Assembly (NCBI GenBank): GCA_012931725.1
Contig: CM022948.1
Span: forward strand, 113,140,833 to 113,204,832
Direction: 5' to 3'
Origin: Litsea cubeba
Lineage: Eukaryota > Streptophyta > Magnoliopsida > Laurales > Lauraceae
DNA length: 64,000 nt
Shown here: in pieces, positions 54,800 through 64,000 of the stretch
Layout: each line of letters begins with the position of its first letter
Numbering within the stretch: position 1 is the stretch's first letter
Program-made: the position numbers and the translations under genes
The notes under the pieces: model-generated
What the model was told of the DNA's origin: nothing
The model's database searches: none
Seen by the model: the letters and a program-made list of their open reading frames with translations, nothing else

Positions 54800-56121
54800 A
54801 AAGGCAAACAAAAGAAACAACATAGGGCCCCAAGGGAAGGTCATACAAAAAATCATTAAGTGCTACTCCCATCCGAAATGTTCAGAAAATCTTTTTTTTG
54901 TTCCTGCCAACTAGACACCAGCTGAGTAGGTTCCTGTTGCAAAACTCCCATCTTCCTCTGCTGCCCATCCTGCAAACAGATTTCCAGTAAGTACATATCT
55001 TGTAAATGAAGAGGCAGGGTAGTGCTGAAAATGATTTCCTGAGGAGGTTTCAGCTTAGCAAGGGAGTCATTGCTGAGATTTTCTGATTTATAGACTGTTT
55101 AACAAATTTTCTGATGTTAAGTACGCAGAAAGATGTCCGACGTTTCTTTCCAATTTTTTTTTCCATTTCTAAACTGCAATGGATGCCAGAGGCAAGTTTC
55201 TCTGGCCCTCTGGCAGACTATAGCTATAGATCATCAGGCAAGTTTCGGAACGATTGTGTTAGATGGGATTGTTAAACGTATGAGTTGACGATGGGGAACA
55301 CAAGTTATTAGATTTCCTTAGGCGATGTTTTTGATTGGGTCATATTTAGGTACTGGTCTTCATTCAAGTTTCTGTAGGATTAAAGTAGATGGGATTGGTG
55401 ATGGGTGGGAAGTGTTGGGAGGAAGTTAGAAGCTCTCATATTAGGCGATGTTTTCAATTGGCCCATATTTAGACCCATTGTTTTTATTAAATGTTTTAAC
55501 TGTATTAGTTTTGGGTGGATGATGGATGATCTCTTATTTTTTTTGTGATTTGAGTTTAATTTAGTTGGCCCATATTTGGCGTCTCTAGGATTTGTCTAAA
55601 TATCTAAAGCAAATAGAGGTTTGAAAAATAAAACGGTGTTGGGCATACGATTCAACCTGTACTATGTACTTAGTAAAAGGTTTTGAGGCTTCAACTCACT
55701 TCACTGGATATGTAAAGTTACCCAAACAAGCATGTGGCTAATACTGTTGTTTCTGAATTTTAAGTACGATTTAAAAAAAAATATTTATTCTGAATTTCTT
55801 CTCCACTGTTGTTTCTTTATTTGGTAAGATCACACACTAGTTTAGAATGAATTAGGGTGCATTTCAACTCAAGACTCAGGCCCAATAGTGTAAGAGTGGC
55901 ATGTTTAGGAAATCTTGACCCGTTTGTAAAACAGAACGGATACGGTATGGACCCCAACTGCTGGCTCGTTTTGATTTGACCCTATGCATTTGCCACCCGT
56001 ACTTTAAAATCAGTAGAGCCTCTTGAAATGATTTCTTGATGTCCTATCTACATTTAAAGTTTTACCCCTTTTTTTTGGTCTAGAAGTTAATATTATTTTA
56101 ACTTTTTTGTGTAAATTTGCA
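54800..56121. other. Intergenic or intronic, no gene assigned
   Basis: T-rich sequence resembling plant intron or intergenic DNA. It contains several duplicated phrases (GGCGATGTTTT...CATATTTAG near 55,322 and 55,445). No protein recognised. Confidence 0.35.
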
Positions 56122-56173
56122 GTGATGGAGTTACTACAAGGATTTGGTGGGATAGGAAAAATATGCGAGAACT
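56122..56173 (+). other. Possible orphan exon
   Basis: Flanked by an AATTTGCAG acceptor and a GTATGC donor. One frame is open and reads DGVTTRIWWDRKNMREL, with a much more coding-like composition than the surrounding T-rich sequence. I do not recognise the protein. It might be one exon of a host gene whose other exons are outside or decayed. Confidence 0.3.
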
Positions 56174-57488
56174 GGTATGCTTAAAATCTTATTTGTTTTG
56201 ATTTTATGTTTTACTTTTATTTATGATTGATCTTTAGTCTTTTGATCCAGCGTATGTTTATAGAGTGTTTGTAACCCAGGATGTTTTTTCAAAACTATGG
56301 TCGTTTCTGTGGGGTGTAAACCTCACATCTGGTGTAGACCTTTGGCACATATTCTTGTAGAAATGCTACGCATTTGCTCGTGTTTCTTTTTTCTGTTCAT
56401 TTGTGAAATTCATGAAAAAGGATTATAACAGTATAGTTTTGGTCCAAGGATTTTCACATTTTATGTTTATATCTCATCTGTATGCAATGAGCTTCCCCTT
56501 CTTGACGGAAGAGCTCCTTGGGAGGTCCATGTGAATTTTATGTGCTGTTTCATTGATAGATATATATTGTTATTTGGAAAGACTCACAATACGTTTGCAT
56601 TAGATCTTGTGAAAACCTTTTCAAATCAACAATTTATATTATACTATATATATATATATATTTTTGGGACCTTTAGGCTTACGTCTAAATGGAGAGAACT
56701 AAGACTTCCATACTTGCGAGTGGATATGTGTATAGTTAGTCTTATTTCTAAAAAAAGGAAATTTTGTACAATGAGGATATTTTGATAAACTAGAAATCAT
56801 TCGTGGGATGGAATTGAAAGATCCGGAAACAATGAAAATAGTTTAGAGATTGAAAGATCATGGAGCATGGGGACAAGCTTCTAAAATATGCAAGGCTCCT
56901 TGGTGGTGAGAATGTTTATTTGGATGGGATGATGGAAAGGCTGTTTGGATGGGCTTCGTTTGGGGATGGGTTTGGCAGGGTAGTGTGTTATGGTGGAGGA
57001 TGAGATGAGTTTTGTGAGTTGTAAAGGAGGGAGATGACGTGTGAGTTGGAACAGATGACGGGTAATTTTTGGATAGATGGTTTGGGTTCACATAGCCTTG
57101 TTTTTGTCTTTGGTTGTTTTTGTAGAATGAAAATAATTGAATTTTGAGACTTCAGATTAAGTTATGTGAGGAGTGGTTAGAATTGGGTTTTGTTGGTTGG
57201 TGGAGATACAAAATTTTGTTGATTCTTTTTTTCCTTATAGTTGTTTTTTTCCCCTTAACTTCTAATATAAATGAGTTGAGTTTGACTGAATTGATATCTA
57301 ATATGAACAATATTTCTTCAGTTATGTACCTTGATGAGATAGGGATAGGAAAAAAAATGATAGTTTATGTAGTTTGAGAATATATTGTAGTCAAGGTTTC
57401 TTAGTATTCTAGTTTTAGTGTTTTTGTAGTCATCCTAAAGTTGGGGATGGCATGTTTAGTACTCCTTGGCTTGGAATTGCTTTGTGTA
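56174..57488. other. Intergenic or intronic sequence
   Basis: T- and TG-rich. Between about 56,880 and 57,080 the + strand is strongly purine-rich (GGATGGGATGATGGAAAGG-type words), giving a low-complexity - strand ORF that I do not call a gene. Confidence 0.35.
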
Positions 57489-57548
57489 GGAACGAGGAGC
57501 GAGAGATGATATGGCAAAGAGGTATCGTTGCAAGTGCCTGTTTGAAGG
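57489..57548 (+). other. Possible second orphan exon
   Basis: Between a TTGTGTAG acceptor and a GTAGAT donor, a 60-base stretch is open in more than one frame (for example ERGARDDMAKRYRCKCLFE). Codon-like and much less T-rich than its surroundings. Whether it belongs with the 56122-56173 exon is unknown. Confidence 0.25.
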
Positions 57549-58585
57549 TAGATCTCTTGTTGTGCATCCTATAATATGATTTCCAAACATGGACCTCATG
57601 ACATAATCTACATTAAATATTGCAAGGATAAGAAGCTGATAAAAAAGCTCAAAAATAATAAAAAAGTAAATGGCACTAGTTGTAAATAGCACTAGTTCAT
57701 TTCTACATTTTTATACCTACACCTAATTAGTATAACAGTGTGATTACTAAAAAAGAATACAAAGAACAAAGATATTAGCTATAAAAACACAATGTGCAAA
57801 TCAAATCTAGCATTTATCTTGCGAAAATATTCAGGTGCATGTACTTTTTTTACTTTATGTATATTTATAGCCTTCTATAATATCAGATGAGTCAAATGAA
57901 CTCAAATGCCTAGCAATTGTCATACTCTTAGGAGTAATAAATAAAAGATATAAAACAAAAATCTTGCATAAAATCTCAAAAAAGAAGAAATATGGTACAC
58001 AAGTATTGAGTTAAAAATGAAATAAGCTTACAAAACTTTGATGTGCCAACTTTTTGTAGGGAATTTTTTCCATGAGGACGCGTCCTGTGTTTAATTTGCA
58101 ATATAGAACGAAGCCTCCACTTTTTCTTTCTAATATGCAAAAAGCAAAATTCTTCGTCGTAACATCTAAACCATCTTCAGTTTGCAAGGGGACAGTTACA
58201 TGCTCATGTGATAATTGTAGCATGGATGCTCATGTGATGATTGTAGCATGGACACTATTCTATTTGATCTTATGGTGACTGTAGCATCTGAAGATGTGGG
58301 GGGAGAGGTGCCCCATCATAATTTGGAATCAAACAACTGGAGGCATAGGCGACAATCCATAGTAGCTATGAAAATACATGAATCCAAATCAGTGAAGAGA
58401 GAGCAGTCGAACAGTTACTCAGTTGGTTTTTCTCTACTTTTCTCTCTTATTTCGATAATAAGAGAAATGGGGACATGTCTAAAATTCAATGGCCAATCTA
58501 TAACCGGGCCCACGAAAACTAATTCTGAATTTTCTTTTGCAATGGATATAGGGGTGCTAGAGCTAATGGACGGTTGTGGACATGG
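57549..58585. other. Left flank of the copia-type element, no gene assigned
   Basis: AT-rich. It contains a 27-bp tandem duplication (GCTCATGTGATRATTGTAGC, about 58,200-58,255). A 70-codon - strand frame at 58011-58223 and a 118-codon + frame at 58248-58604 are not recognised. Confidence 0.35.
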
Positions 58586-58590
58586 CAATC
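58586..58590. repeat. Left 5-bp target duplication of the copia-type element
   Basis: CAATC, identical to 62479-62483. Confidence 0.9.
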
Positions 58591-59402
58591 TGAAGGTTTT
58601 TTAGGACCCACTAGAATGGAATACTACTAGTTCTAATTTAACTAATCAATGCAGCGGAAATAAACCAATCAAACAATATAGAACTAGCTATCTACCAATC
58701 ACACACCACAAGAAGGCAGACACAAATTTTACCGTGGAAACCCTTTCCGGGAGTAAAACCACGAACCAGAAATCAAGAGTTCACGAACAGTTACAAGATA
58801 TACTCACTAGCTCCTGTACCTCAGTCTGTACCTCGACCTCAGGACTATAGTTATTCTTGCAAAGAATCCACTGACACGAAATCCACGTGCCCCGTTCTCC
58901 TTACTTGATCTCCTCGCACCTTGCAAGCACAAGATGAATAATCTTCTCCTTCGAAAAGCAGAAGCAACAGCAACCTTCTAGAGCAGCCTTCAGAACGATC
59001 TCTCAATGGCTCTAGAGAATAAACTCTCTCTTATGATCTCTCTAACTCAGATTAATGAGAGTGGTGGTGGTCTCTATAGGGTTGAGAGTAACACCCAATT
59101 TATAGGCCCAAATTCGTGCTTAAGACTCCTAGAAATAATCTCATCAGGAAAGAAGTCCCTTTGCAACTCTTTAAACAGAGTTCTGTTCGGACTTGTAAAC
59201 CTGCGCCCAGCTCGCTATAGCGAGCATGAGTCTCGCTATAGCGAGACCTGCTACTGTCCACGTTCTGTCAAGTGCGTTTTGTACATTGTTTGCACTGTTC
59301 ACTATTTACTTTTGTCCATCCGGTTTTCATGAGTCCTGTCAACATCTTTCTCTTCAGCCGAATTTGTTGACTGACTGTCCTATCATGACTATTATTCTAA
59401 CA
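58591..59402 (-). repeat. 3' LTR of the copia-type element
   Basis: 812 bp; read on - it runs TGTTAGAATAATAG...ACCTTCA. It contains two copies of the palindrome CTCGCTATAGCGAG about 10 bases apart (about 59,210-59,246). Confidence 0.92.
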
Positions 59403-59415
59403 ATCTCCCCCTTTT
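59403..59415 (-). other. Polypurine tract of the copia-type element
   Basis: Read on -, AAAAGGGGGAGAT directly before the 3' LTR. Further GGGGGAG words occur on - between here and the gag stop (near 59,590, 59,660 and 59,680), as in many plant copia elements. Confidence 0.85.
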
Positions 59416-59733
59416 GGCAATTCTTGGACAAAATCCCTAGAAAAATACAATTTGATCTACCCAAAAGTAAAACCCAAAATACATTGAATTTAAAAAAAAA
59501 TTCAGCACTGTAGATCATGTATTTCCTTTGCTTGAACATGTAGCTCTTGAATTGCCTTGGCTTGTAAAGCTCCCTCTAGCTCCATTCTTCTCCCCCTATT
59601 TTTGTCCATAATTGACAAACAAATATTATCATGCAACTTCTGTCAACCTGGATGCAGTAGCTCCCCCTTAATATTGACTCCCCCTCAATATGATCTTCGT
59701 ATCAGCACTAGGGTGGGGGCTTGATCTTGCAGA
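59416..59733 (-). other. 3' untranslated part of the copia-type element
   Basis: Between the gag stop and the polypurine tract, with repeated polypurine-like GGGGGAG words. No ORF. In a full-length relative the pol genes would lie between gag and this segment. Confidence 0.6.
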
Positions 59734-61611
59734 TCAGGGGTGATGAAGCTTAGGCACACACACTTGTAAATTTAAATATTTCAGCAAAGTGTGTACCAAT
59801 ACAGAAGAGAGGTCTTCTTTCTTGACCCAGACAGCTTTGGTATTCTTCTTTTTCAGCTCAGTCTTCTGTGTTTTCCATTGCTTTTGATTCGGTAAACTTC
59901 GCAGCTTGTTGCAATGGGGTCGAATGTGTCCTTTAATTCCACAATGATGACAAGTGGGGATTCGTTCAGGACGTAACACATTCTGTTTCTTTGGAGCTTT
60001 CTTTGCAACACTAACAACCGGATTAGTAATAACTGAATTTTTAACAAAACAATTTTTACCTTTGGCATTTGAAGTGGATGCTCCATCAGCGTAGCCAATA
60101 CCATGTTTATCAGTGTTTGCCTTTTGACTGCACAGGATGTCATCTAATTTTCTCGATCCAGTGTTCATCCTATTCAATGAAGCTTTAGCAGTGTCTAACT
60201 CAGATAGAACCATCTTGAGTCTTCCATTCAGATCAGAATTCTCTGCTTTCAAAGTCTTCATATCAGAATCAAGTAAGTCACACTTTTGTGATTCTGCAGT
60301 CAATCTGTCAGCCAACTTGTTATTTTCATCCTCCAATTTTTGTACTTTTGCAAGTGAATCTGCAAGTTCAGCTTTCAAGGAGGAATTCTGCTCTTCAGAC
60401 ATTTGCCAATTAATAGCAACTTTTTCATTCACTTTAACCATCTTCATGGTTTTCTTGAAAAGTGTTTCATATTCACCTTTCCAATCTGGTTCTTCCTCTG
60501 ACTCATTATCATTATCAGTCTCAGCTTCAGAAGAAACATGGGAAGCAACAGAACTACAAGTTGCCATAAAAGCAATAAACTTCCCCTTGCCAGTGTCAGA
60601 CTTGTCAGACTCAGGATTTTCATCACTCTCATCAGAAGTGTCATCTTCCCAAGTAGTATTCAAGGCCTTCTTTTTAGATTTTTTGTTTCCACAATCATTA
60701 GCAATGTGTCCATAGCCTTGACACTCATAACATTGAATCCCTTTAAAAGATTTCTTCTTTCCAGGATTTTTAGGGATCTTCACATTGGTGTTCTGTCCCT
60801 TCATAAAAAGCTTAAATTGCTTCATGAATTGTACAGCAATTTGGGGATCAATTTCCTCTGAATCGGAATCTGAATCACTTGCAGCTTTCTTATATGATTC
60901 ATTGGACGCTTTCTTGAATGATTCTTTCAACGCTTTCAAAGCAATACCTTGAGATTTTGTCGTCCCATTAGACCTAAGGTTTGCTTCAAAAGTCTGTAAG
61001 TTGCCAACCAACTCATCAACTTTGAGTGTATTCAAATTTTTATTTTCCTCTATGGCCACAACCTTTCCATCAAACCTTTCTGGGAGAGACCTCAAAATCT
61101 TTTTAACAATTCTGTTTTCAGGAATTGGTTCTCCCAAAGTAAAGGTATCATTCACAATTGCATTCAGCTTCGAATTAAAATCATCAAAGGTTTCATCATC
61201 TTCCATCTTTATGGTTTCGAAAGCTGTATACAATTTCTGAAGTTTCGACTGTTTGACAGTGTCAGTCCCTTCATGTACAGTCTGTAGAATATCCCAAGCT
61301 TCTTTTGCAGTAGTACATGTAGAAATTCTACGAAACTCAGACATATTAACTCCATTATAAATAGCATTCAAAGCCCTAGAGTTACAAGTGGCAGCCAACT
61401 CTTCTTCCTTATTCCACTGATCTTCAGGTTTGGGACCAGTTACCCCATTAGCAGTAATAGTGGGCAAGGAATAGCCATTCTCAACAGATTTCCAAACTTT
61501 CAGATCTATGGCTCTCAAGAAGGCAATCATTCTGGCTTTCCAATAAGCATAATTGCTACCATCCAACAGATGAGGCTTATTGGTTGAAGTGCCTTCGCGG
61601 TAGATATCCAT
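59734..61611 (-). CDS. Copia-type Gag, 625 aa, two zinc knuckles and coiled coil
   Basis: Capsid/nucleocapsid protein of the element. I place the start at ATG 61611 (MDIYREGTSTNKPHLLDGSN), since the frame upstream has no ATG. Residues ~15-230 form the UBN2/retrotransposon Gag region (NYAYWKARMIAFLRAIDLKV, TAKEAWDILQTVHEGTDTVK, FDDFNSKLNAIVNDT, ILRSLPERFDGKV). A CCHC knuckle follows (CYECQGYGHIANDC), then an acidic stretch, a long coiled coil (about residues 400-490) and a second knuckle (CHHCGIKGHIRPHC). The C-terminus KAVWVKKEDL is where protease would normally begin, but the frame stops shortly after, at 59734. No internal stop or frameshift, so it may be translated. Confidence 0.92.
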   Translation of the reverse strand: MDIYREGTSTNKPHLLDGSNYAYWKARMIAFLRAIDLKVWKSVENGYSLPTITANGVTGPKPEDQWNKEEELAATCNSRALNAIYNGVNMSEFRRISTCTTAKEAWDILQTVHEGTDTVKQSKLQKLYTAFETIKMEDDETFDDFNSKLNAIVNDTFTLGEPIPENRIVKKILRSLPERFDGKVVAIEENKNLNTLKVDELVGNLQTFEANLRSNGTTKSQGIALKALKESFKKASNESYKKAASDSDSDSEEIDPQIAVQFMKQFKLFMKGQNTNVKIPKNPGKKKSFKGIQCYECQGYGHIANDCGNKKSKKKALNTTWEDDTSDESDENPESDKSDTGKGKFIAFMATCSSVASHVSSEAETDNDNESEEEPDWKGEYETLFKKTMKMVKVNEKVAINWQMSEEQNSSLKAELADSLAKVQKLEDENNKLADRLTAESQKCDLLDSDMKTLKAENSDLNGRLKMVLSELDTAKASLNRMNTGSRKLDDILCSQKANTDKHGIGYADGASTSNAKGKNCFVKNSVITNPVVSVAKKAPKKQNVLRPERIPTCHHCGIKGHIRPHCNKLRSLPNQKQWKTQKTELKKKNTKAVWVKKEDLSSVLVHTLLKYLNLQVCVPKLHHP

Positions 61612-61650
61612 TCTAGCAATATTTGGATCAACACAATAAAATAGTGTAAC

Positions 61651-61664
61651 CCGCTTTGATACCA
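61651..61664 (-). other. Primer binding site of the copia-type element
   Basis: Read on -, TGGTATCAAAGCGG lies two bases after the 5' LTR. TGGTATCA(G/A)AGC is the classic site complementary to initiator methionine tRNA in plant copia elements. Confidence 0.88.
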
Positions 61665-61666
61665 CT

Positions 61667-62478
61667 TGAAGGTTTTTTAGGACCCACTAGAATGGAATAC
61701 TACTAGTTCTAATTTAACTAATCAATGCAGCGGAAATAAACCAATCAAACAATATAGAACTAGCTATCTACCAATCACACACCACAAGAAGGCAGACACA
61801 AATTTTACCGTGGAAACCCTTTCCGGGAGTAAAACCACGAACCAGAAATCAAGAGTTCACGAACAGTTACAAGATATACTCACTAGCTCCTGTACCTCAG
61901 TCTGTACCTCGACCTCAGGACTATAGTTATTCTTGCAAAGAATCCACTGACACGAAATCCACGTGCCCCGTTCTCCTTACTTGATCTCCTCGCACCTTGC
62001 AAGCACAAGATGAATAATCTTCTCCTTCGAAAAGCAGAAGCAACAGCAACCTTCTAGAGCAGCCTTCAGAACGATCTCTCAATGGCTCTAGAGAATAAAC
62101 TCTCTCTTATGATCTCTCTAACTCAGATTAATGAGAGTGGTGGTGGTCTCTATAGGGTTGAGAGTAACACCCAATTTATAGGCCCAAATTCGTGCTTAAG
62201 ACTCCTAGAAATAATCTCATCAGGAAAGAAGTCCATTTGCAACTCTTTAAACAGAATTCTGTTCGGACTTGTAAACCTGCGCCCAGCTCGCTATAGCGAG
62301 CATGAGTCTCGCTATAGCGAGACCTGCTACTGTCCACGTTCTGTCAAGTGCGTTTTGTACATTGTTTGCACTGTTCACTATTTACTTTTGTCCATCCGGT
62401 TTTCATGAGTCCTGTCAACATCTTTCTCTTCAGCCGAATTTGTTGACTGACTGTCCTATCATGACTATTATTCTAACA
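61667..62478 (-). repeat. 5' LTR of the copia-type element
   Basis: 812 bp, identical to 58591-59402 except at two positions. It includes the same pair of CTCGCTATAGCGAG palindromes (about 62,286-62,322). Confidence 0.92.
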
Positions 62479-62483
62479 CAATC
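62479..62483. repeat. Right 5-bp target duplication of the copia-type element
   Basis: CAATC, identical to 58586-58590. Confidence 0.9.
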
Positions 62484-64000
62484 TTAATGCCAATCCATTT
62501 TTTGATAGTGGTAGCATTTTGTGATATAATGTTAATCCAGATATATATACCACCATTAACTGAACCTTTGTTAACCCCTCCTTTTAGAAAGCAGTGATAA
62601 TGTGGTGTTTGAGATTTTTTTCGACGAATCTTAGTTTTTTTTAATAATATAAACAGAATGGTTATGAGGTGCGCATCTTGGGCATTGGGGTAGGGCCTGC
62701 CTGTGTGTGGGATACGGGTTAGGAGTCTCAGTCTATTATCAGCTTACCAAAAGGCTAATAATGGCAAGAATCGATAATCTTAGATATTTAGGAATGAATG
62801 AATAGGTCACACCACGTATCGTTTCAGACACATAATATTAATGAGATCTTGGACTTGCTCCCTTTCTTGGTGTTGATGCTTAGGTAATTTTTTGGATGCC
62901 TTAGTAGGTTTGGATCGCCTTATTCGTTCATGTGGCATGCTAAACCCATTCAGTTTAATCTTGATATCGAATTTTAATTTCTCTCCGTCTTTGTTGGTTC
63001 GGCTGTTATTGGAGTATGGAAATTCTTAAGGCTAAAAGTGCCTTTTTCATGTGTTCTAAAACTCCGAATTCTGGCATCAATGAGAGTATTTACAATGCAC
63101 AAATACAAGATGTCACATCATATCAGAAACTCCCCGCAAGCCCAAATCCTTATGAGAAATGCCTTCAACCAATCAGGCCTTTAATCCTATGAGACGAGAA
63201 AGGCCGCCCATTTACTACTATTGTTCTTGCCAGGTTAGAAAGCCGGCCAATTTATTGTGTTTGGCCTGACACGGTCAGATCTACCATCAACAAACCCGGC
63301 TATTGTAGCACTAATGGTCTACCCGTTCAAACCCACTTCTCACGTAGAATGCCTTCTCTCTCATCTTTGTCAACTTCATTATATTTGTGGTTGTTTCATT
63401 CCAAGTTCGGACAAAGTCCCAAAGGCCAAATGCATCATCATTAAAAGAATGCGACTATTCTCACCACTTCTGTTTTATGTCCCTTCTTCTCTCACTAAAC
63501 TCTTGGCCCTCAAATGCCCAACCTCTCCATCCCCATCCATAAACTGCCCAGCAAACCACATCACACCTACAACTTCAGCTTCTATTTTGTCTTTGTTTAT
63601 CATCCTATATCACCATCACACATCATCTTCATTCAGCCAACTTTCTCCATCCATCTCTCGTCATCCACTTGTGCCAACCTCACCAATCACCCATCTTCAT
63701 CTCCCCTCACGGCTTCACCACTCCCCAACTCAAACCCACAAACCGACCAAACAACTTGCACACCATCACGGTCCCGGAATCGAGCCTAGCCGACTTGCCC
63801 AAACACACATTACCACTCAACCACCTCTCCGTTTCAAGCCATCTACCTTGTGGTCCAACTACTTGAAATCAACTTACCTTAACCTATCTCCTATCTCATC
63901 CTTTTATCCCCATAACCAAACACGTCTCAGAGCCCACCTTGAGAAATAATAAAACAGGATCGCTAAAAGTTTCAGGCATTCACTGTATTTTTGCACAGTG
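62484..64000. other. Intergenic sequence at right edge, no gene recognised
   Basis: 62.5-63.2 kb is AT-rich and non-coding. From about 63,250 to 63,950 the + strand is C-rich and G-poor, giving a 230-codon frame of Ser/Pro/His/Thr-rich sequence (63257-63949) plus overlapping frames. Composition alone explains these open frames; no domain is recognised. An AATAAA lies at about 63,947. Confidence 0.35.

Larger units (their letters stand above)
58591..62478 (-). mobile_element. Gag-only LTR retrotransposon of copia type (TR-GAG), 3,888 bp
   Basis: Complete element on -: 5' LTR 61667-62478, primer site, one gag gene, polypurine tract, 3' LTR 58591-59402, and a CAATC target duplication. The two 812-bp LTRs differ at only two positions that I can find (59165 region CCC/CCA; 59193 region GAG/GAA), so insertion is very recent. 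The internal region is 2,264 bp and contains no protease, integrase, reverse transcriptase or RNase H. This matches the TR-GAG class, which depends on an autonomous copia partner for mobilisation. Confidence 0.93.

Noticed and set aside
58011..58223. 70-codon - strand frame near the copia-type element
   Set aside because: Reads as plausible protein but is short, with no recognisable family or splice sites; not called.
59006..59332. 108-codon ORF within the copia-type LTR (repeated at 62082-62408)
   Set aside because: Lies wholly inside the LTR, on the strand opposite the element's transcription, with no recognisable domain.
63257..63949. 230-codon + strand ORF at the right edge
   Set aside because: C-rich, G-poor composition keeps three frames open; Ser/Pro/His-rich product with no domain.

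Overview
This is plant nuclear DNA dominated by transposable elements. Plant-only families are present: a MULE with a plant mobile domain (PMD) gene, a Tat-lineage Ty3/gypsy element with two RNase H domains, a Ty1/copia-type element with an initiator-Met-tRNA primer site, and fragments of plant receptor kinases, a UDP-glycosyltransferase and a dynamin-related gene. The species cannot be fixed from the sequence. I see no complete single-copy host gene, tRNA, rRNA or CRISPR array.

Layout. 1-1.3 kb holds a broken dynamin-related fragment and a short tandem repeat. 1.34-4.78 kb is a satellite-like array of about 145-bp units. 6.42-7.83 kb is a probable non-autonomous hAT-like element with GC-rich inverted ends. 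9,234-21,231 is a 12-kb Mutator-like element with ~115-bp terminal inverted repeats and a perfect 9-bp target duplication (TAAATATTA). It carries two convergent genes: a nine-exon PMD-Ulp1 protease fusion on + and a MURA transposase on -. Between their 3' ends lies an array of about 20 palindromic motifs (core GGGGATATCCCCGC). The same motif sits just inside both terminal inverted repeats. The PMD-Ulp1 gene is broken by one in-frame TGA and a 968-bp inserted element. MURA keeps its catalytic core but looks frameshifted at both ends.

21.2-27.9 kb is a mosaic: a 348-bp MITE with a 9-bp target duplication, a patch joining HAESA-like and TMK-like receptor-kinase fragments in opposite orientations, a UDP-glycosyltransferase fragment, and long poly-G tracts.

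27,879-54,794 is one Tat-lineage gypsy insertion bounded by a single 5-bp target duplication (ATATT). It contains three tandem gag-pol copies with a period of ~7,131 bp, joined through two identically truncated LTRs. Only the first copy has an uninterrupted pol. The 3' part, kept once, carries a three-exon antisense gene of about 717 codons. Gag defects shared by all copies predate the amplification; most pol defects are copy-specific single-base changes in homopolymers.

58,591-62,478 is a complete, very young copia-type element on the - strand that encodes only Gag (a TR-GAG type). Its 812-bp LTRs differ at two positions and it is flanked by CAATC. The remaining sequence is AT-rich intergenic DNA in which only two possible orphan exons are seen.
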